A stretch of DNA of 56,849 nucleotides, from positions 1 to 56,849 of the IMG/VR virus record IMGVR_UViG_3300032323_001633, one strand, 5' to 3'. Below, one piece after another: positions 36,101-43,941 of this stretch. The DNA comes from a virus. Made by a program: the position numbers and the translations under genes. Each line of letters begins with the position of its first letter. Within the stretch, counting starts at the first letter, position 1. The notes below the pieces were generated by a model that made no database searches, was not told where the DNA came from, and was given only the letters and a program-made list of their open reading frames with translations.

Positions 36101-39100
36101 GGCATTTTTGCAGGCAGATAAATTCTTAAGTTATAATTTTAAATCAATAATGCAGTCTGATACTGCATTGATAAATCTACAGATTAGAAAAAATTTAGAA
36201 TCGCAAGTTCCTATTCACAACGAATATCAACTGTTAACTGAAGGAATAGCAGATAGTTTACCTTCTGCAAAATTAGAAAACAAATGGATTGACAGTCTTG
36301 TTGGTTCCGATATCTCTGGCAATCGTATTCCGGATGCAGCACTGCCTGCAAAACAAAAATACGGGATACAGTATAGACCGCGTCAAACTATGTTTGTTGA
36401 TAGAATATTAGCATTGAAAATTGTTATAGAATATATCAACGGCATTTTACAAAAAGAAACATTTGCAGAAACTATAGATTTTACCAATCTCAACAGTGTA
36501 GACACCGTTCCCAGCATCGAGTTAAATTTATATGATGTAGCAGTAGATACCGATGTTGATTTGCAGGCAGTAGGTACAACAAATATCAAACGTGCAATTC
36601 TACGAGCTAACCTAATCAACGGAGAACTAGACACTGTAGATATTGTGGATCCCGGATACGGATACAAACCTAGAGAATTGTTCGATCAAGAGCTGCCGGG
36701 TGTCTATCTCGGTCCTCCAGTGACTATATCGGGTGATGGTATAAACGCCACCGCAGTTTGTCATATAGATAGTCAAGGTCGAGTTATTCAAGCTGTAGTG
36801 ACTAATCGTGGTAAAAAATACAGCAGTATGAACATCCAAGTTAGGTATTTTTCTGTGTTAGTAAATGCTGATAGAACTTTAAATAATTTCTGGAGTATAT
36901 ATTCTTGGGATGACTCACGAAAAGTATATTTCCGCAGCAAATCGCAGTCGTTTGATACTACAAAATATTGGACTACTGTAGACTGGAAAAAAGAAGGGTA
37001 TGATAATAATCTTAAAATTATCAAAGAATTTATCAGTATCTATGAAATTGTCGACGGCCAAATTAAAGTCGGAGAAGTTATCAGAGTCAAAGAATATGCA
37101 GCCGGTGGCTGGGCAGTGTTTGAAAAAATATCAGACACTGCTGCAGAGTTTTTAGATCGATATCTATTGATCAGCAGACAGAATGGCACCATTCAACTGA
37201 ACTCATCGTTATACGATACAGCTACTATCGGGGTAGGATTTGATAATACACAGGCATTCGATACCACCACATATGATATCGAAAATGCTCAAGAATTGAG
37301 AAATATTTTTACAGCAATTAAACAAGATGTGTTTATCGGTAACTATTCTGTAGAGTGGAACAAATTATTCTTTGCTTCTATACGACACGTTTTAAGTGAA
37401 CAGCAATATGTAGACTGGATATTCAAAACAAGTTTTTTAAACGCCACACACAATGTTGGAGCTTTTGAACAAAAAGTCAATTACAAAAATGACAATCTTG
37501 AAAGCTACCAGGAATATATCCACGAAGTAAAACCATTTAGAACTACAGTGAGAGAATATGTCAGTCGTTATGATACACCGGAAACATATGCATCTGCTGC
37601 TACAGATTTTGATTTACCGCCGGTGTATTCAGTATTTGACGGCCGTGCTAATCCTGTAAATTCTTCCTCAACAGAAATATCTCAGTATCCGTGGAAATGG
37701 TGGGCAGATAATAATGCGTATTCGGTAACAGCTATTGAAGTGTATCAGCAAGGCGCTGGATATAATACCGCACCTAAAGTGTTGATTGAAGGAACAGGTA
37801 CCGGTGCCACTGCTAGAGCATTTATTTCTAATGGCAAGGTTTCTGGTATACAGGTGTTAACTACAGGCTCTGGTTATACTTCAGCACCGACTGTTAGATT
37901 AGTGGGAGGAAATCCTACTATCTCTGTGCAAGCCAAAGCTGTGGCAATAATAGGTGACTCACAGGTTAGAACGTTTGATGTTTCGGTGAAATTTGATAGA
38001 ATTTCAAAAACTGGAATCTACAATACGTTTTCGCAGACACAGACATTTACTGCCACAGGAAGTTCTGCGGTGTTCTTATTAAATTATGCTCCGACCAACG
38101 ACAAAAGTAAAATTACTATAACACGGACATCGTTTGCGACTAAAAAAACACAGGTAGTATTATCCAGCGAATATACTATTAGTTTGTATTATCAGACCAC
38201 TGACAGCTATTCTCTATTACGAGGCAAGTTGATATTTAATGTAGCTCCTACGAAAGATGACACAATCACAGTAAGCTATGATAAAAATGTCACGCTTTTT
38301 GATGCAGTGAATAGAATCAATCAATCCTATGCACCTAAAGCTGGCATGGTCGGAAAAGAACTGAATCAGTTAATGACTGGTATTGATTTTGGCGGAGTAC
38401 AGATACAAGGTACTACCTTTGACGTCACTGGTGGATGGGATGCTCTACCTTGGTTTACTGACAACTGGGATTCAGTTGAGACCAGCGCAGATTATTATTT
38501 TATAGTTGATGGCATACGATCTTTTGTTGACTCTACAGCGATATATTTGAAAGATGAAATTGTGGAAGTCAACGGCATATTGTACAAAGCACTAAAAAAC
38601 AGTGTTGACACCGCAGGCAATGTTATTATTCCTATTATTTCACAGGAGTGGCAGTTATTCTGGGAAATATTCACAGTGAGACTACCTTATGTACCTGCTG
38701 TAGGTCAAAAAATTAATATCTACATCAAGCGCAAAAATACTAATATCACAGTTCGTATAGATGACGAGTTTTACACAGCTAATAATGATTCTAGCACAGG
38801 CGTAAATCCAACAGCAGAAATGCCAACGTTTGTCGGCGACGGCGTTAGCAATGGAATTCAAATTGGCCAATATCTATTAGTCAACAATGAAGACACATTA
38901 ATTTTCCGTCCTATAGAAAGTGACGGTAGTGTTTCAATAAATGATAATAATATTTTAGATACTAGACTCAGCGGTGGATCGCTGTCGGCTATTAGCAATG
39001 CCTATGTCACTGCCGCAGGCACTACAGCAGAAGAAATATCTATCACCGGTGGTAAGTTTATAGACCCTACAGTGGTACCAGCACCCGAAGAAAATGTTCC

Positions 39101-41129
39101 AGGACAGGTTATAGAAAGTGTTTCAATCAAAGTATATAACAACACAACATCTGGCGCAGCACCGCTGCATTCTAACGTAAAAATTGCTGACGGCACAACG
39201 ACTCAGTTTTCTATAGGGCAGGCTGTATTAGAAAATAAATCAGTTTTTGTTTATGTAGACAACATATCAAAGACTGTAGACACTGATTATACAATCAATC
39301 TACAAACCAATACTGTAAATTTTGTTGTAGCCCCATTGGCAGATAAAATAGTAGAAATACTCAGTATAGGTATTGGAGGTGTGGGTATTTTAGATTATCA
39401 GAGCTATATCGCAGATGGAACTACAGGTTTATTTTTAACCAACGCTAATTATGATAACACCAGTAACATATTTGTAAGCGTGAACGGAACTCAAGTAGAT
39501 GTGGGATTCCGTAATAGCACAAATGTAATTGATGCTGTGGGTAAAACTTTGGTTGAATTTGGAATCACACCACAGGTGGGCGATGTGGTAAAAATTGTAT
39601 GTTTAGAAGCCAGCACGGATGCAGATAGCTCAGGACTATCATTAGTACAGATCAATACACAAACTTTTTATTATGAAGGCAGCACAAGAAGTTTCAACAT
39701 CGATGGTCTTAGTGAATTAGCTCGAGGGTCGTTGTTGAGTTCTGTGTTGGTAGAAGTTGACGGACACTTATTGAAAGGACCTGACACAGTGTATGCTGTC
39801 TATAACGGATCTAACAATGTTATCCAACTTGGTGTAGATCCAATTGAGGCCGGCGGCAGCATATTACCAGCAAATCTAAAAGTTCTAATTAATGATCAAC
39901 TTAGATCATTTATTGTAGACTATACATTAGATGGCCCTGCTAAGGTACTAACGTTGAATCCTTTAAAATTATCAATAGGCGATAAAATTACCGTTGTTAA
40001 TGATTTAAGAGCAGAATATTCTATAGACGGGAATACTATTGCAATTTCTGCAGTCTATCCGATGGTCAGCGTTAATGAAACAGACAACGTTCCAATTGTA
40101 GTGACTTGGTTCGGCGAATATCCATCTATGAATATCATTCAAGATGAAAGTACCGGTAGTCGTGTTCAGTATCAATTATCAAGACCTCCTATCTCTGTAA
40201 GCTATGTGTGGGTATACAAGAACGGTATACGCCTTAGCCAAGACAAGGATTATTATGTGATTTTACCGAGAGCGGTAGTTTACCTTACAGTAGATTCATT
40301 GCCTTCCGATGAAATCAAAATTGTTAATTTCAGTAATGATATTTTTAAATTACCATCAGCATATGAAATACATAAAGATATGTTGAATGTATATCATTAT
40401 AACAGATTTTCAAAAGACAAATGCAAATTAGCTCAACCGTTAAACTACTTTGATACTAACATATTAGTTACAGACGCTACTGGGCTGTCGCAACCCATTA
40501 CTACTAGAAATTTACCGGGAGTCGTGTTTATAGATGGAGAACGCATCGAGTACATGGTTAAATCGGGTAATACACTAAGTCAATTGCGTAGAGGGGCTCA
40601 AGGCACAGCTATAGCACAAATACATGCCGAGGGCACAGCAGTAGTTGACGTAGGATACAGTGAAGTAATACCATATAACGAAACTCAGCAGAGAACAGAT
40701 TTTACCAGCGACGGTAGTACACTGCTGATAGGGCCACTAGATTTTACGCCTCAAAAAGCATCAAGAAGCGGTACCTGGTACAGAAACACTATCCCATCTA
40801 CTTACGGTCCTTGCGATCAAATAGAAGTGTTTGCTGCAGGTCGAAGATTGAAAAAAGACCCACAGTCTGTGTATGTAGAAGCCAACGGTGCTGCCAGTCC
40901 AGCGGCAGACGAAACACAAGAAGCAGAATTCAGCGTAGACGGAGCTGCGGCTCAGATAAGACTAACAGCAGCATTGCCAGCAGGCACACGAGTGACTGTG
41001 TTGAGAAGACAGGGTAAAACATGGCATAGCAGAGGAGAAACCACAGCTACTAACGGTGTTAGTTTAATAGATTCTGATACAGCTATAGCAAAATTCATTG
41101 TGGAAAAGACCACCGCGATACCTGAATAA
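27168..41129 (+). CDS. 7: Giant gp7-like baseplate protein with FG-GAP propeller and carbohydrate-binding-like modules
   Basis: One open frame of 4653 residues follows gp6 directly. The N-terminus (MANKFFPNSQLPIRRSVELL, YIGRRYDKTF, DVYVDTDATLRSSYQLEP, WDPPIDWDKFINYREYYW) is the gp7-type start of marine T4-like phages; T4 gp7 itself is 1032 residues. Residues about 2165-2760 hold six FG-GAP-like blades (FGEKMAVSPDGKYLVIGAP near 2168; others near 2298, 2446, 2583, 2642 and 2721), suggesting a beta-propeller. At least seven segments follow the pattern Y-x2-GD-(IV)-V-x-Y-...-(LY)-Y-(RK)-A-L...W, like small chitin/carbohydrate-binding modules. Near residue 3525 a GAGYNTAPKV / GSGYTSAPTV pair occurs. 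The C-terminus has IDGERIEYM (near 4456) and VFAAGRRLKKDP (near 4556), modules I associate with many marine virion proteins. No separate gp8 gene is seen. Likely role: wedge core plus host-surface contact. Confidence 0.88.
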   Translation: MANKFFPNSQLPIRRSVELLPVVFQTPANDKFLSAVVDPLIQPGVLDKVVGYIGRRYDKTFNGNDVYVDTDATLRSSYQLEPGVIFKNHDKIENFYDYVDVKNQLKFFGNTIERDDKVTGQTHYTWDPPIDWDKFINYREYYWEPLGPRSIKISGQSATVTSTYKVVLGTTKNSFVFTPDAYTNNPTLTLYRGQTYKFRVNAPGEGLVIRTNFDAGSLLFQPSRSYPQGSVVVYDSKLWRAIRDVTSLDTSSITIDSEDWQYIEPASAANSLDYNKGVVNNGIENGILTFDVPYDAPNTLYYQSKITPDAFGRFIIADIEENTFVNADIDIIGKTTYTSGNGVEFSNGMIIEFTGNVTPEKYLNDTWLVEGVGTAITLTRFSDLAAPALSIEVPEVLFDNEGFDTQPFDDATEYAAAKDYITIARDSTDNNPWSRYNRWFHRSILEKAYQLSGQDFPANETARAKRPIIEFRAGLQLFNHGVVAKQSVDYIDTATTDIFSIIEGSRGYNIDGEFLFDGARILVVADQDKLVNNKIYTVEFITHNNSKQIHLRESVDTESILGQCVTVRRGVINKGIMFHFNGTNWVPSQPKTAVNQEPKFDVFDSNEISFSDRTTYPDSEFTGSSILSYKPGNARIDKELGIKLSYLNIDNIGDIEFDYDWDIDTFRYTVNNLPVDKKISTGFYKLGSNYANGWQQLNSKYLQPIIDNQIVGAVTDTLTFSTIRWESLTTDPEIHFDLNGAKYTGTWTRNLGTFVFSKQFSVKDVVVIKIITDVDPDQGYYEIPVGLEKNPFNTAIASFTLGQAVDHISSAVEWDSEFQGLLPGASNLRDLENYRLSAKRFLKHSGNTPLAVMALCDKTHNIVKAIQYAKKEYTDFKNNFLQRAIEIDYNDQLIDFVDDIINSLTAVKTAQDAFADSDMIGAGAYTALTTVVEDIGITTFTLSERFDLNTLSSRAVYVYLNGTQLLNSRDYEFSPAFSFVKITKPLTEGDTIEIREYLSTSTNFIPPTPTSMGLYKKYTPVKFLDDTYKEPRYVIQGHDGSITAAFGDFRDDLLLELELRIYNNIKQQYDPAVFDIDQILAGYYGVGEYSKNQLDRIVVQDFLKWIQNTNINYTLNEYFDSENSFTYTYSNMSDPTKTKNIPGWWRGVYQHFYDTDRPHRCPWEMLGFSEQPTWWQTEYGSAPYTSNNLILWEDLEAGIIRQGVRAGRYDRYKRPGLISHIPVDGDGKLLSPLDSNLAQDFSLINNRGPFVLGDVSPVEYAWRSSSEWPYAIITAMCLMKPFEYIPDNFDRSRIKKNKLNQYTNTITELFVTIADIAPYVTDPIAVGLVKYLTSYTTAQGLSKDSLQTKIEKLDVALSFRMSGFVDQQQQKYLLDSKNPASTASSIFIPPENYDIVFNVSSPVASVSYSGMRLEKTSGGWIVAGYDDIHPYFNYHQAQASSKDPVISVGGVSESFTDWVEDKNYNNGVLIRYQSNFYRALKTHRSAGDFDRSLWQKLGDVPKIGAVEALRRRVFNTITVKQISYGTLLTSIQQVVDLLLGYESYLKTQGIVFDNYDPQNATSQDWLSAAKEFMFWTKHNWDSGAIIALSPSAQKLKISIPVGTPDNLLDGFYDYQILKGDGTPLAPRFLNVNRSFQNLDIETTNTTDGIYFASLHYVIKEHVTVFDDRTVFNDIIYDKSTGYRQGRIKMQAFRTVDWDGDYTSPGFIFDNVDIQTWQPFRDYKLGDIVSYKSYNWTSLVNQLGTETFNNANWTKLDSTPIKQLVSNFDYKIKQFSDYFETSSQGLDQSQRDLARHAIGYQSRDYLQNLAEDPVSQFQLYQGFIREKGTANSITKIFNKLSRSGSDSVVLNEEWAFRLGQVGGTDQFSEIEIQLEKNKFKLNPQPHLVIASELPTVSDQYYRFTANDFTISPIPYTSDILPTTSEIVPEFTAGYISSGQYQHVIGRLDQLTTLDITTVNENDHIWVTFYQDSWQVLRVNESPLLYVTELVRVDDTVVTLTLNRPHSVSVDDYIGFREIINLSGFFKVSAVTNTTVTVEVSADIDDPELDASTTVNIQLLTTARFADYAAVDQHPAALLKNKSLVFVDNNGDDLWEVVEKNKLYTAKTIADFGITTPVSAGSKVIYDNNNKHVISSIPGSGFVNVHVETPSGLILKQIIAPPIGFFDIALGSFGEKMAVSPDGKYLVIGAPLASGVVNRYMGEWQTEFTYEQDDIVLYGGRLYRALNANGNFVGLGDGSTQIAINSDDWVPHTAVIPAATSGRNPGYYQQGMVAVYEFISGRYINVTAFVSPRPTDNEKFGSEITIGVNGTEYYMAVSAIGSYNNTGRVYLIKYTGTEWTHMENPLYKGTYNLLDSYRQGDIVWQAAQDPISETVRGNLWQSLDGSTSDGSTITLESQNWLKVSDISTHCSLPTNISVEDDGSTMEFTTTGLLTNTQKAELVKQGDQFGFSMAMSRDGSILVIGAPDSDGQYFANYRGLWRGDVEYVEGEVVRHRGSPGDSYQYYQLGDGFLGPDSTYRSYNEDPSDSANWQQVGDSTTTSSGKIFVYKKSAYDSYEFTQMINAGTLSSFTDIDSGLVISTGDQFGFSMDIDANGTMLAVSSPRADINYQDQGAVYILELDQSVTEFRVKQRLQSYEIYTNEYFGFAVSVSPDGAKVAIGARNSKTPFPVNFDILEGTTFDNARTRFYVEQGFTGGVYVFDKKDQVFFLTEKLDSDLQADESFGHSIDCIGTKLLVGSPYYKNAITNTYQGIVRLFTADAAGSSWTILANQTPLVDLRKIKKIELYDNVANVKIADLDYIDAAKGKILNIAEQELKYKTPYDPAVYTVGTAEVVVDTTINWLEKNVGKLWWNTGTAKFQYAEQKDSAYRIGNWNQPVLGSSIDVYEWVETVLLPSEWAALADTNAGLSQGISGQPLYPNNDVYSVKFFFSPTTGDVSETLYYYWVRSKAVTPSNMPDRIRSAAEVADLIANPAGTGLAFVAFLQADKFLSYNFKSIMQSDTALINLQIRKNLESQVPIHNEYQLLTEGIADSLPSAKLENKWIDSLVGSDISGNRIPDAALPAKQKYGIQYRPRQTMFVDRILALKIVIEYINGILQKETFAETIDFTNLNSVDTVPSIELNLYDVAVDTDVDLQAVGTTNIKRAILRANLINGELDTVDIVDPGYGYKPRELFDQELPGVYLGPPVTISGDGINATAVCHIDSQGRVIQAVVTNRGKKYSSMNIQVRYFSVLVNADRTLNNFWSIYSWDDSRKVYFRSKSQSFDTTKYWTTVDWKKEGYDNNLKIIKEFISIYEIVDGQIKVGEVIRVKEYAAGGWAVFEKISDTAAEFLDRYLLISRQNGTIQLNSSLYDTATIGVGFDNTQAFDTTTYDIENAQELRNIFTAIKQDVFIGNYSVEWNKLFFASIRHVLSEQQYVDWIFKTSFLNATHNVGAFEQKVNYKNDNLESYQEYIHEVKPFRTTVREYVSRYDTPETYASAATDFDLPPVYSVFDGRANPVNSSSTEISQYPWKWWADNNAYSVTAIEVYQQGAGYNTAPKVLIEGTGTGATARAFISNGKVSGIQVLTTGSGYTSAPTVRLVGGNPTISVQAKAVAIIGDSQVRTFDVSVKFDRISKTGIYNTFSQTQTFTATGSSAVFLLNYAPTNDKSKITITRTSFATKKTQVVLSSEYTISLYYQTTDSYSLLRGKLIFNVAPTKDDTITVSYDKNVTLFDAVNRINQSYAPKAGMVGKELNQLMTGIDFGGVQIQGTTFDVTGGWDALPWFTDNWDSVETSADYYFIVDGIRSFVDSTAIYLKDEIVEVNGILYKALKNSVDTAGNVIIPIISQEWQLFWEIFTVRLPYVPAVGQKINIYIKRKNTNITVRIDDEFYTANNDSSTGVNPTAEMPTFVGDGVSNGIQIGQYLLVNNEDTLIFRPIESDGSVSINDNNILDTRLSGGSLSAISNAYVTAAGTTAEEISITGGKFIDPTVVPAPEENVPGQVIESVSIKVYNNTTSGAAPLHSNVKIADGTTTQFSIGQAVLENKSVFVYVDNISKTVDTDYTINLQTNTVNFVVAPLADKIVEILSIGIGGVGILDYQSYIADGTTGLFLTNANYDNTSNIFVSVNGTQVDVGFRNSTNVIDAVGKTLVEFGITPQVGDVVKIVCLEASTDADSSGLSLVQINTQTFYYEGSTRSFNIDGLSELARGSLLSSVLVEVDGHLLKGPDTVYAVYNGSNNVIQLGVDPIEAGGSILPANLKVLINDQLRSFIVDYTLDGPAKVLTLNPLKLSIGDKITVVNDLRAEYSIDGNTIAISAVYPMVSVNETDNVPIVVTWFGEYPSMNIIQDESTGSRVQYQLSRPPISVSYVWVYKNGIRLSQDKDYYVILPRAVVYLTVDSLPSDEIKIVNFSNDIFKLPSAYEIHKDMLNVYHYNRFSKDKCKLAQPLNYFDTNILVTDATGLSQPITTRNLPGVVFIDGERIEYMVKSGNTLSQLRRGAQGTAIAQIHAEGTAVVDVGYSEVIPYNETQQRTDFTSDGSTLLIGPLDFTPQKASRSGTWYRNTIPSTYGPCDQIEVFAAGRRLKKDPQSVYVEANGAASPAADETQEAEFSVDGAAAQIRLTAALPAGTRVTVLRRQGKTWHSRGETTATNGVSLIDSDTAIAKFIVEKTTAIPE

Positions 41130-41132
41130 ATA
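41125..41132 (+). promoter_or_regulatory. Candidate late promoter AATAAATA at the end of the giant gene
   Basis: Seven of eight matches to TATAAATA, followed by C. The box overlaps the stop codon of the giant gene and lies 25 bp before the chosen start (41158) of the next gene, a normal spacing. Confidence 0.65.
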
Positions 41133-41157
41133 CATGATGGAACAAAAAGAGATCAAA

Positions 41158-41808
41158 ATGCCAAATAATCAAGACCAGCAAGCAAATACCTCTCAATCCC
41201 GCCCAAATGAAACCGGCGGATTTCACTTCGAAGGGCATATCAAAATACACGATCCCGAAACCAAAGAAGTTTTTGTGGATAAACGTAATGCTATTCACTA
41301 TGAAAACATGAGCGTGGCCATGGTTAACAGTCTTAGCAATCAAGGATACGGTACAGTATATCAAATGATTTTTGGTACAGGCGGAACCACAGTAGACCCT
41401 ACGGGGCTTATCACATATCTTACTCCTAACACAGTGGGAGTGAATTCTAGCTTATATAATCAAACCTACCAAAAAGTAGTGGATCAAAATGCCATTGAGA
41501 ATCAAGACCCCATTCGAAATAAAATGCAGATACGGCACATCAGTGGAGCTACCTATAGCGATATTTTGATTAGCTGTTTGTTAGACTACGGTGAGCCGTT
41601 GGATCAAGAAGCGTTCGATAACAGTGTGGACATGAACGGTTCGTTTGTATTTGATGAACTGGGATTAAAAAGTCTTGGACCAAATACCTCAGATGGAAAG
41701 CTATTGACACATGTGATATTCCACCCTGTGCAAAAAAGTTTGAATCGATTACTGCAGATAGATTATACTATACGTGTGCAGAGTTTAACCGGATTTGCTG
41801 AGGTCTAA
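41158..41808 (+). CDS. Conserved marine T4-like virion protein
   Basis: The 216-residue protein contains HFEGHIKIHDPETKEVFVDK, NAIHYENMSVAMVNSL, IFGTGGTTVDPTGLITYL, MQIRHISGATYSDILISCLLD and HVIFHPVQKSLNRLLQIDYT. I recognise this pattern from structural proteins that follow gp7 in marine T4-like phages, but a T4 equivalent is not clear; it may take the place of gp8 or another peripheral baseplate part. Met at 41158 is chosen because the late promoter box at 41125 and an AGAGA motif seven bases upstream both point to it. Frames starting at 41098, 41134 or 41137 are possible but would overlap the promoter or the giant gene. Confidence 0.8.
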   Translation: MPNNQDQQANTSQSRPNETGGFHFEGHIKIHDPETKEVFVDKRNAIHYENMSVAMVNSLSNQGYGTVYQMIFGTGGTTVDPTGLITYLTPNTVGVNSSLYNQTYQKVVDQNAIENQDPIRNKMQIRHISGATYSDILISCLLDYGEPLDQEAFDNSVDMNGSFVFDELGLKSLGPNTSDGKLLTHVIFHPVQKSLNRLLQIDYTIRVQSLTGFAEV

Positions 41809-41810
41809 TC

Positions 41811-43928
41811 ATGCCATACATAGTTAATTTTACAGACAACGAAAACAAAAGTCCAATTACAGTATTTGACAATACTTCTAGCACAGATACCAGTCTTACA
41901 TTCCCCGGCCGCAATGTCACTGGCTACGGCCAGATTATCGCAGAAAACTTTTTATCACTGCTGGAAAATTTTGCATCAACTAACCAACCAGTGAACCCAG
42001 TAGAAGGTCAGTTATGGTATGACAGTACTGGAGGTCAGCAGACTCTAAAGATCTGGGATAACACTGCATGGAAAGCAGCATCTGGTATACAAAAAGGTGT
42101 AAGCCAACCTGCTGTAGAAGACAGCAAAGTAGGAGAACTATGGGTAGACACTACAAATCAACAGCTACGCATATTCACCGGCACTAGATGGATTTTAGTT
42201 GGTCCGGTTGAAAGTTCAGTAGGCGGATTGAGATACGGTCCAGTTATAGAAAAAATTGCCGACTCAGACAACGTAGATAGATTTATATTGGTATTTTTTA
42301 TCGCTGATATTCCGGTCATTATATTCAGTAAAGACAGCTTTACTCCTAAAACTATCATCACTGGTTTCGACACCATTCGGTCAGGAATAAACATCAGTGC
42401 TCCTGCTACTTCTGGAGAAATAGCAAATTTCGTAGGAGGGTTTTTACCTATACTCAATGGCACAGCTAAAAATGCTCAAGCATTATCAGTCGGCGGAGTA
42501 GAAGTACCTGCAGGAAATTTTCTTAGAAAGGACACTGTTAACGTCACTGATTTTGAAATAAAAATAAAAAACAACAACGGCGTCTCTATAGGAATCGATG
42601 AAACATTCAAGTTGCTGTCTACAGAATCATCAAGCAGCATTTATAATTCTGCAGCAGGCAGTTCGATTGATTTGCAAACCAATAGAAACGGAATTCCTGC
42701 AACTATAATTAGAGTAATCGATAACCGAGTGGGAATCAACCAAGATAACCCACTAGAAGCATTAGATGTATTAGGTAATATCAAACTCACTGGAACATTA
42801 ACAACTACAAATACCACAGCCAGCACCAATTTAAATAACGGCAGTATACAGACTTTAGGTGGCGTGGCAATTACTAAAAATCTAATAGTAGGTGACGGTA
42901 TAGATGTTACTGGAACACTGCAAACCAACACCATACAGCCAAAAATAACCAACACTTATGATTTAGGCACGTCTCTGAGAAGATTTAATAACGTCCGTGC
43001 TAAAACAATCACTGCAGATATCATACAAGGTGTGTTGGAAGGTAACATCAGCGGTAACGCCAACACGGCCACTTCATTGAGCACAGTGACCAGTTTTCAA
43101 TTAGCAGGCGACGTTGTGTCTCCTGCAATATTATTTGATGGACAAATAGGTGCTGCGACCAAAGTCTTCAATGCCACACTGACCGCCAACATTATCGCGG
43201 CCAAGTCAGAACCTTCACCTAATCGAGGTAAAAAGGGCGATTTCTTATTAACCTATAGACCTAGTGAAAGCACGTTAGCCAGTTCCGGCCTCTTGAAACA
43301 AACCAGAGAACGGTTTATGGCTGATTTAGCTGTGCCGATTGGTGCAATATTGCCTTATGCTGGTGGAACCACACCTGACGGTTATCTCTTGTGTGATGGT
43401 AGTGAAGTTGAAAGATCAAAATACGGAGATCTATTTGACATTGTTGGTGTTACTTTTAATGGCGCCGCACCGTTAGTAGGAGTGGGCACTTTTAGATTAC
43501 CAGATTTACGAGGTAGATTTGCCCTGGGTAGAGACAACATGGACAACGCAGGTACTGTACCTTCGAGTGCAGGACCGTACGTAGATGCAGGTGGTGGTGT
43601 CGCAGGCCGCGTACCTGACGTGCAGGCTACAATTCTCGGAGGCTCGGCGGGATTAAGTTCAGTTCCTCTAACTTTGGCCAACCTACCCGAGCACAGTCAT
43701 ACATTATCAACATCTACGCAAGACTATTCTGCAGTTGCATTAACAACAACACTCGATCCGTTGGCTACTTCTGGACTTGGACCAACAGCACCTGGTCAGG
43801 CGCAGTATCTCAAAGACAGCGGCAACGTTAAAAAACCAGTCGGAGTAACTCTCGGGACTGCTGTGGGATTGATGAATCCGTTTTTAGCAATAAATTATAT
43901 AATCAGATCCGGCCCACCGGCATTCTAA
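41811..43928 (+). CDS. Tail fibre protein with N-terminal anchor module and tail-collar domain
   Basis: The 705-residue protein starts with the module shared by three later genes (NVTGYGQIIAENFLSLLENFA, GQLWYDSTG and a WILVGP end, about residues 1-128). A beta-rich shaft follows. Near residues 500-580 lies a phage tail-collar domain (PIGAILPYAGGTTPDGYLLCDGSEVERSKYGDLF, then FRLPDLRGRFALGRD). A His-containing segment (LPEHSHTL) and a C-terminus FLAINYIIRSGP complete it. Tail-collar proteins include T4 gp12, the short tail fibre; this gene occupies a similar position. The start follows the previous stop by two bases with a GAGG motif. It is likely an adhesin or a connector. Confidence 0.85.
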   Translation: MPYIVNFTDNENKSPITVFDNTSSTDTSLTFPGRNVTGYGQIIAENFLSLLENFASTNQPVNPVEGQLWYDSTGGQQTLKIWDNTAWKAASGIQKGVSQPAVEDSKVGELWVDTTNQQLRIFTGTRWILVGPVESSVGGLRYGPVIEKIADSDNVDRFILVFFIADIPVIIFSKDSFTPKTIITGFDTIRSGINISAPATSGEIANFVGGFLPILNGTAKNAQALSVGGVEVPAGNFLRKDTVNVTDFEIKIKNNNGVSIGIDETFKLLSTESSSSIYNSAAGSSIDLQTNRNGIPATIIRVIDNRVGINQDNPLEALDVLGNIKLTGTLTTTNTTASTNLNNGSIQTLGGVAITKNLIVGDGIDVTGTLQTNTIQPKITNTYDLGTSLRRFNNVRAKTITADIIQGVLEGNISGNANTATSLSTVTSFQLAGDVVSPAILFDGQIGAATKVFNATLTANIIAAKSEPSPNRGKKGDFLLTYRPSESTLASSGLLKQTRERFMADLAVPIGAILPYAGGTTPDGYLLCDGSEVERSKYGDLFDIVGVTFNGAAPLVGVGTFRLPDLRGRFALGRDNMDNAGTVPSSAGPYVDAGGGVAGRVPDVQATILGGSAGLSSVPLTLANLPEHSHTLSTSTQDYSAVALTTTLDPLATSGLGPTAPGQAQYLKDSGNVKKPVGVTLGTAVGLMNPFLAINYIIRSGPPAF

Positions 43929-43941
43929 TAGGTAAAATAAC

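Noticed and set aside
41098-41157. Longer N-terminus (20 residues) for the gene starting at 41158
   Set aside because: It would overlap the giant gene and the late promoter; the Met at 41158 has better spacing to an AGAGA motif and the promoter.
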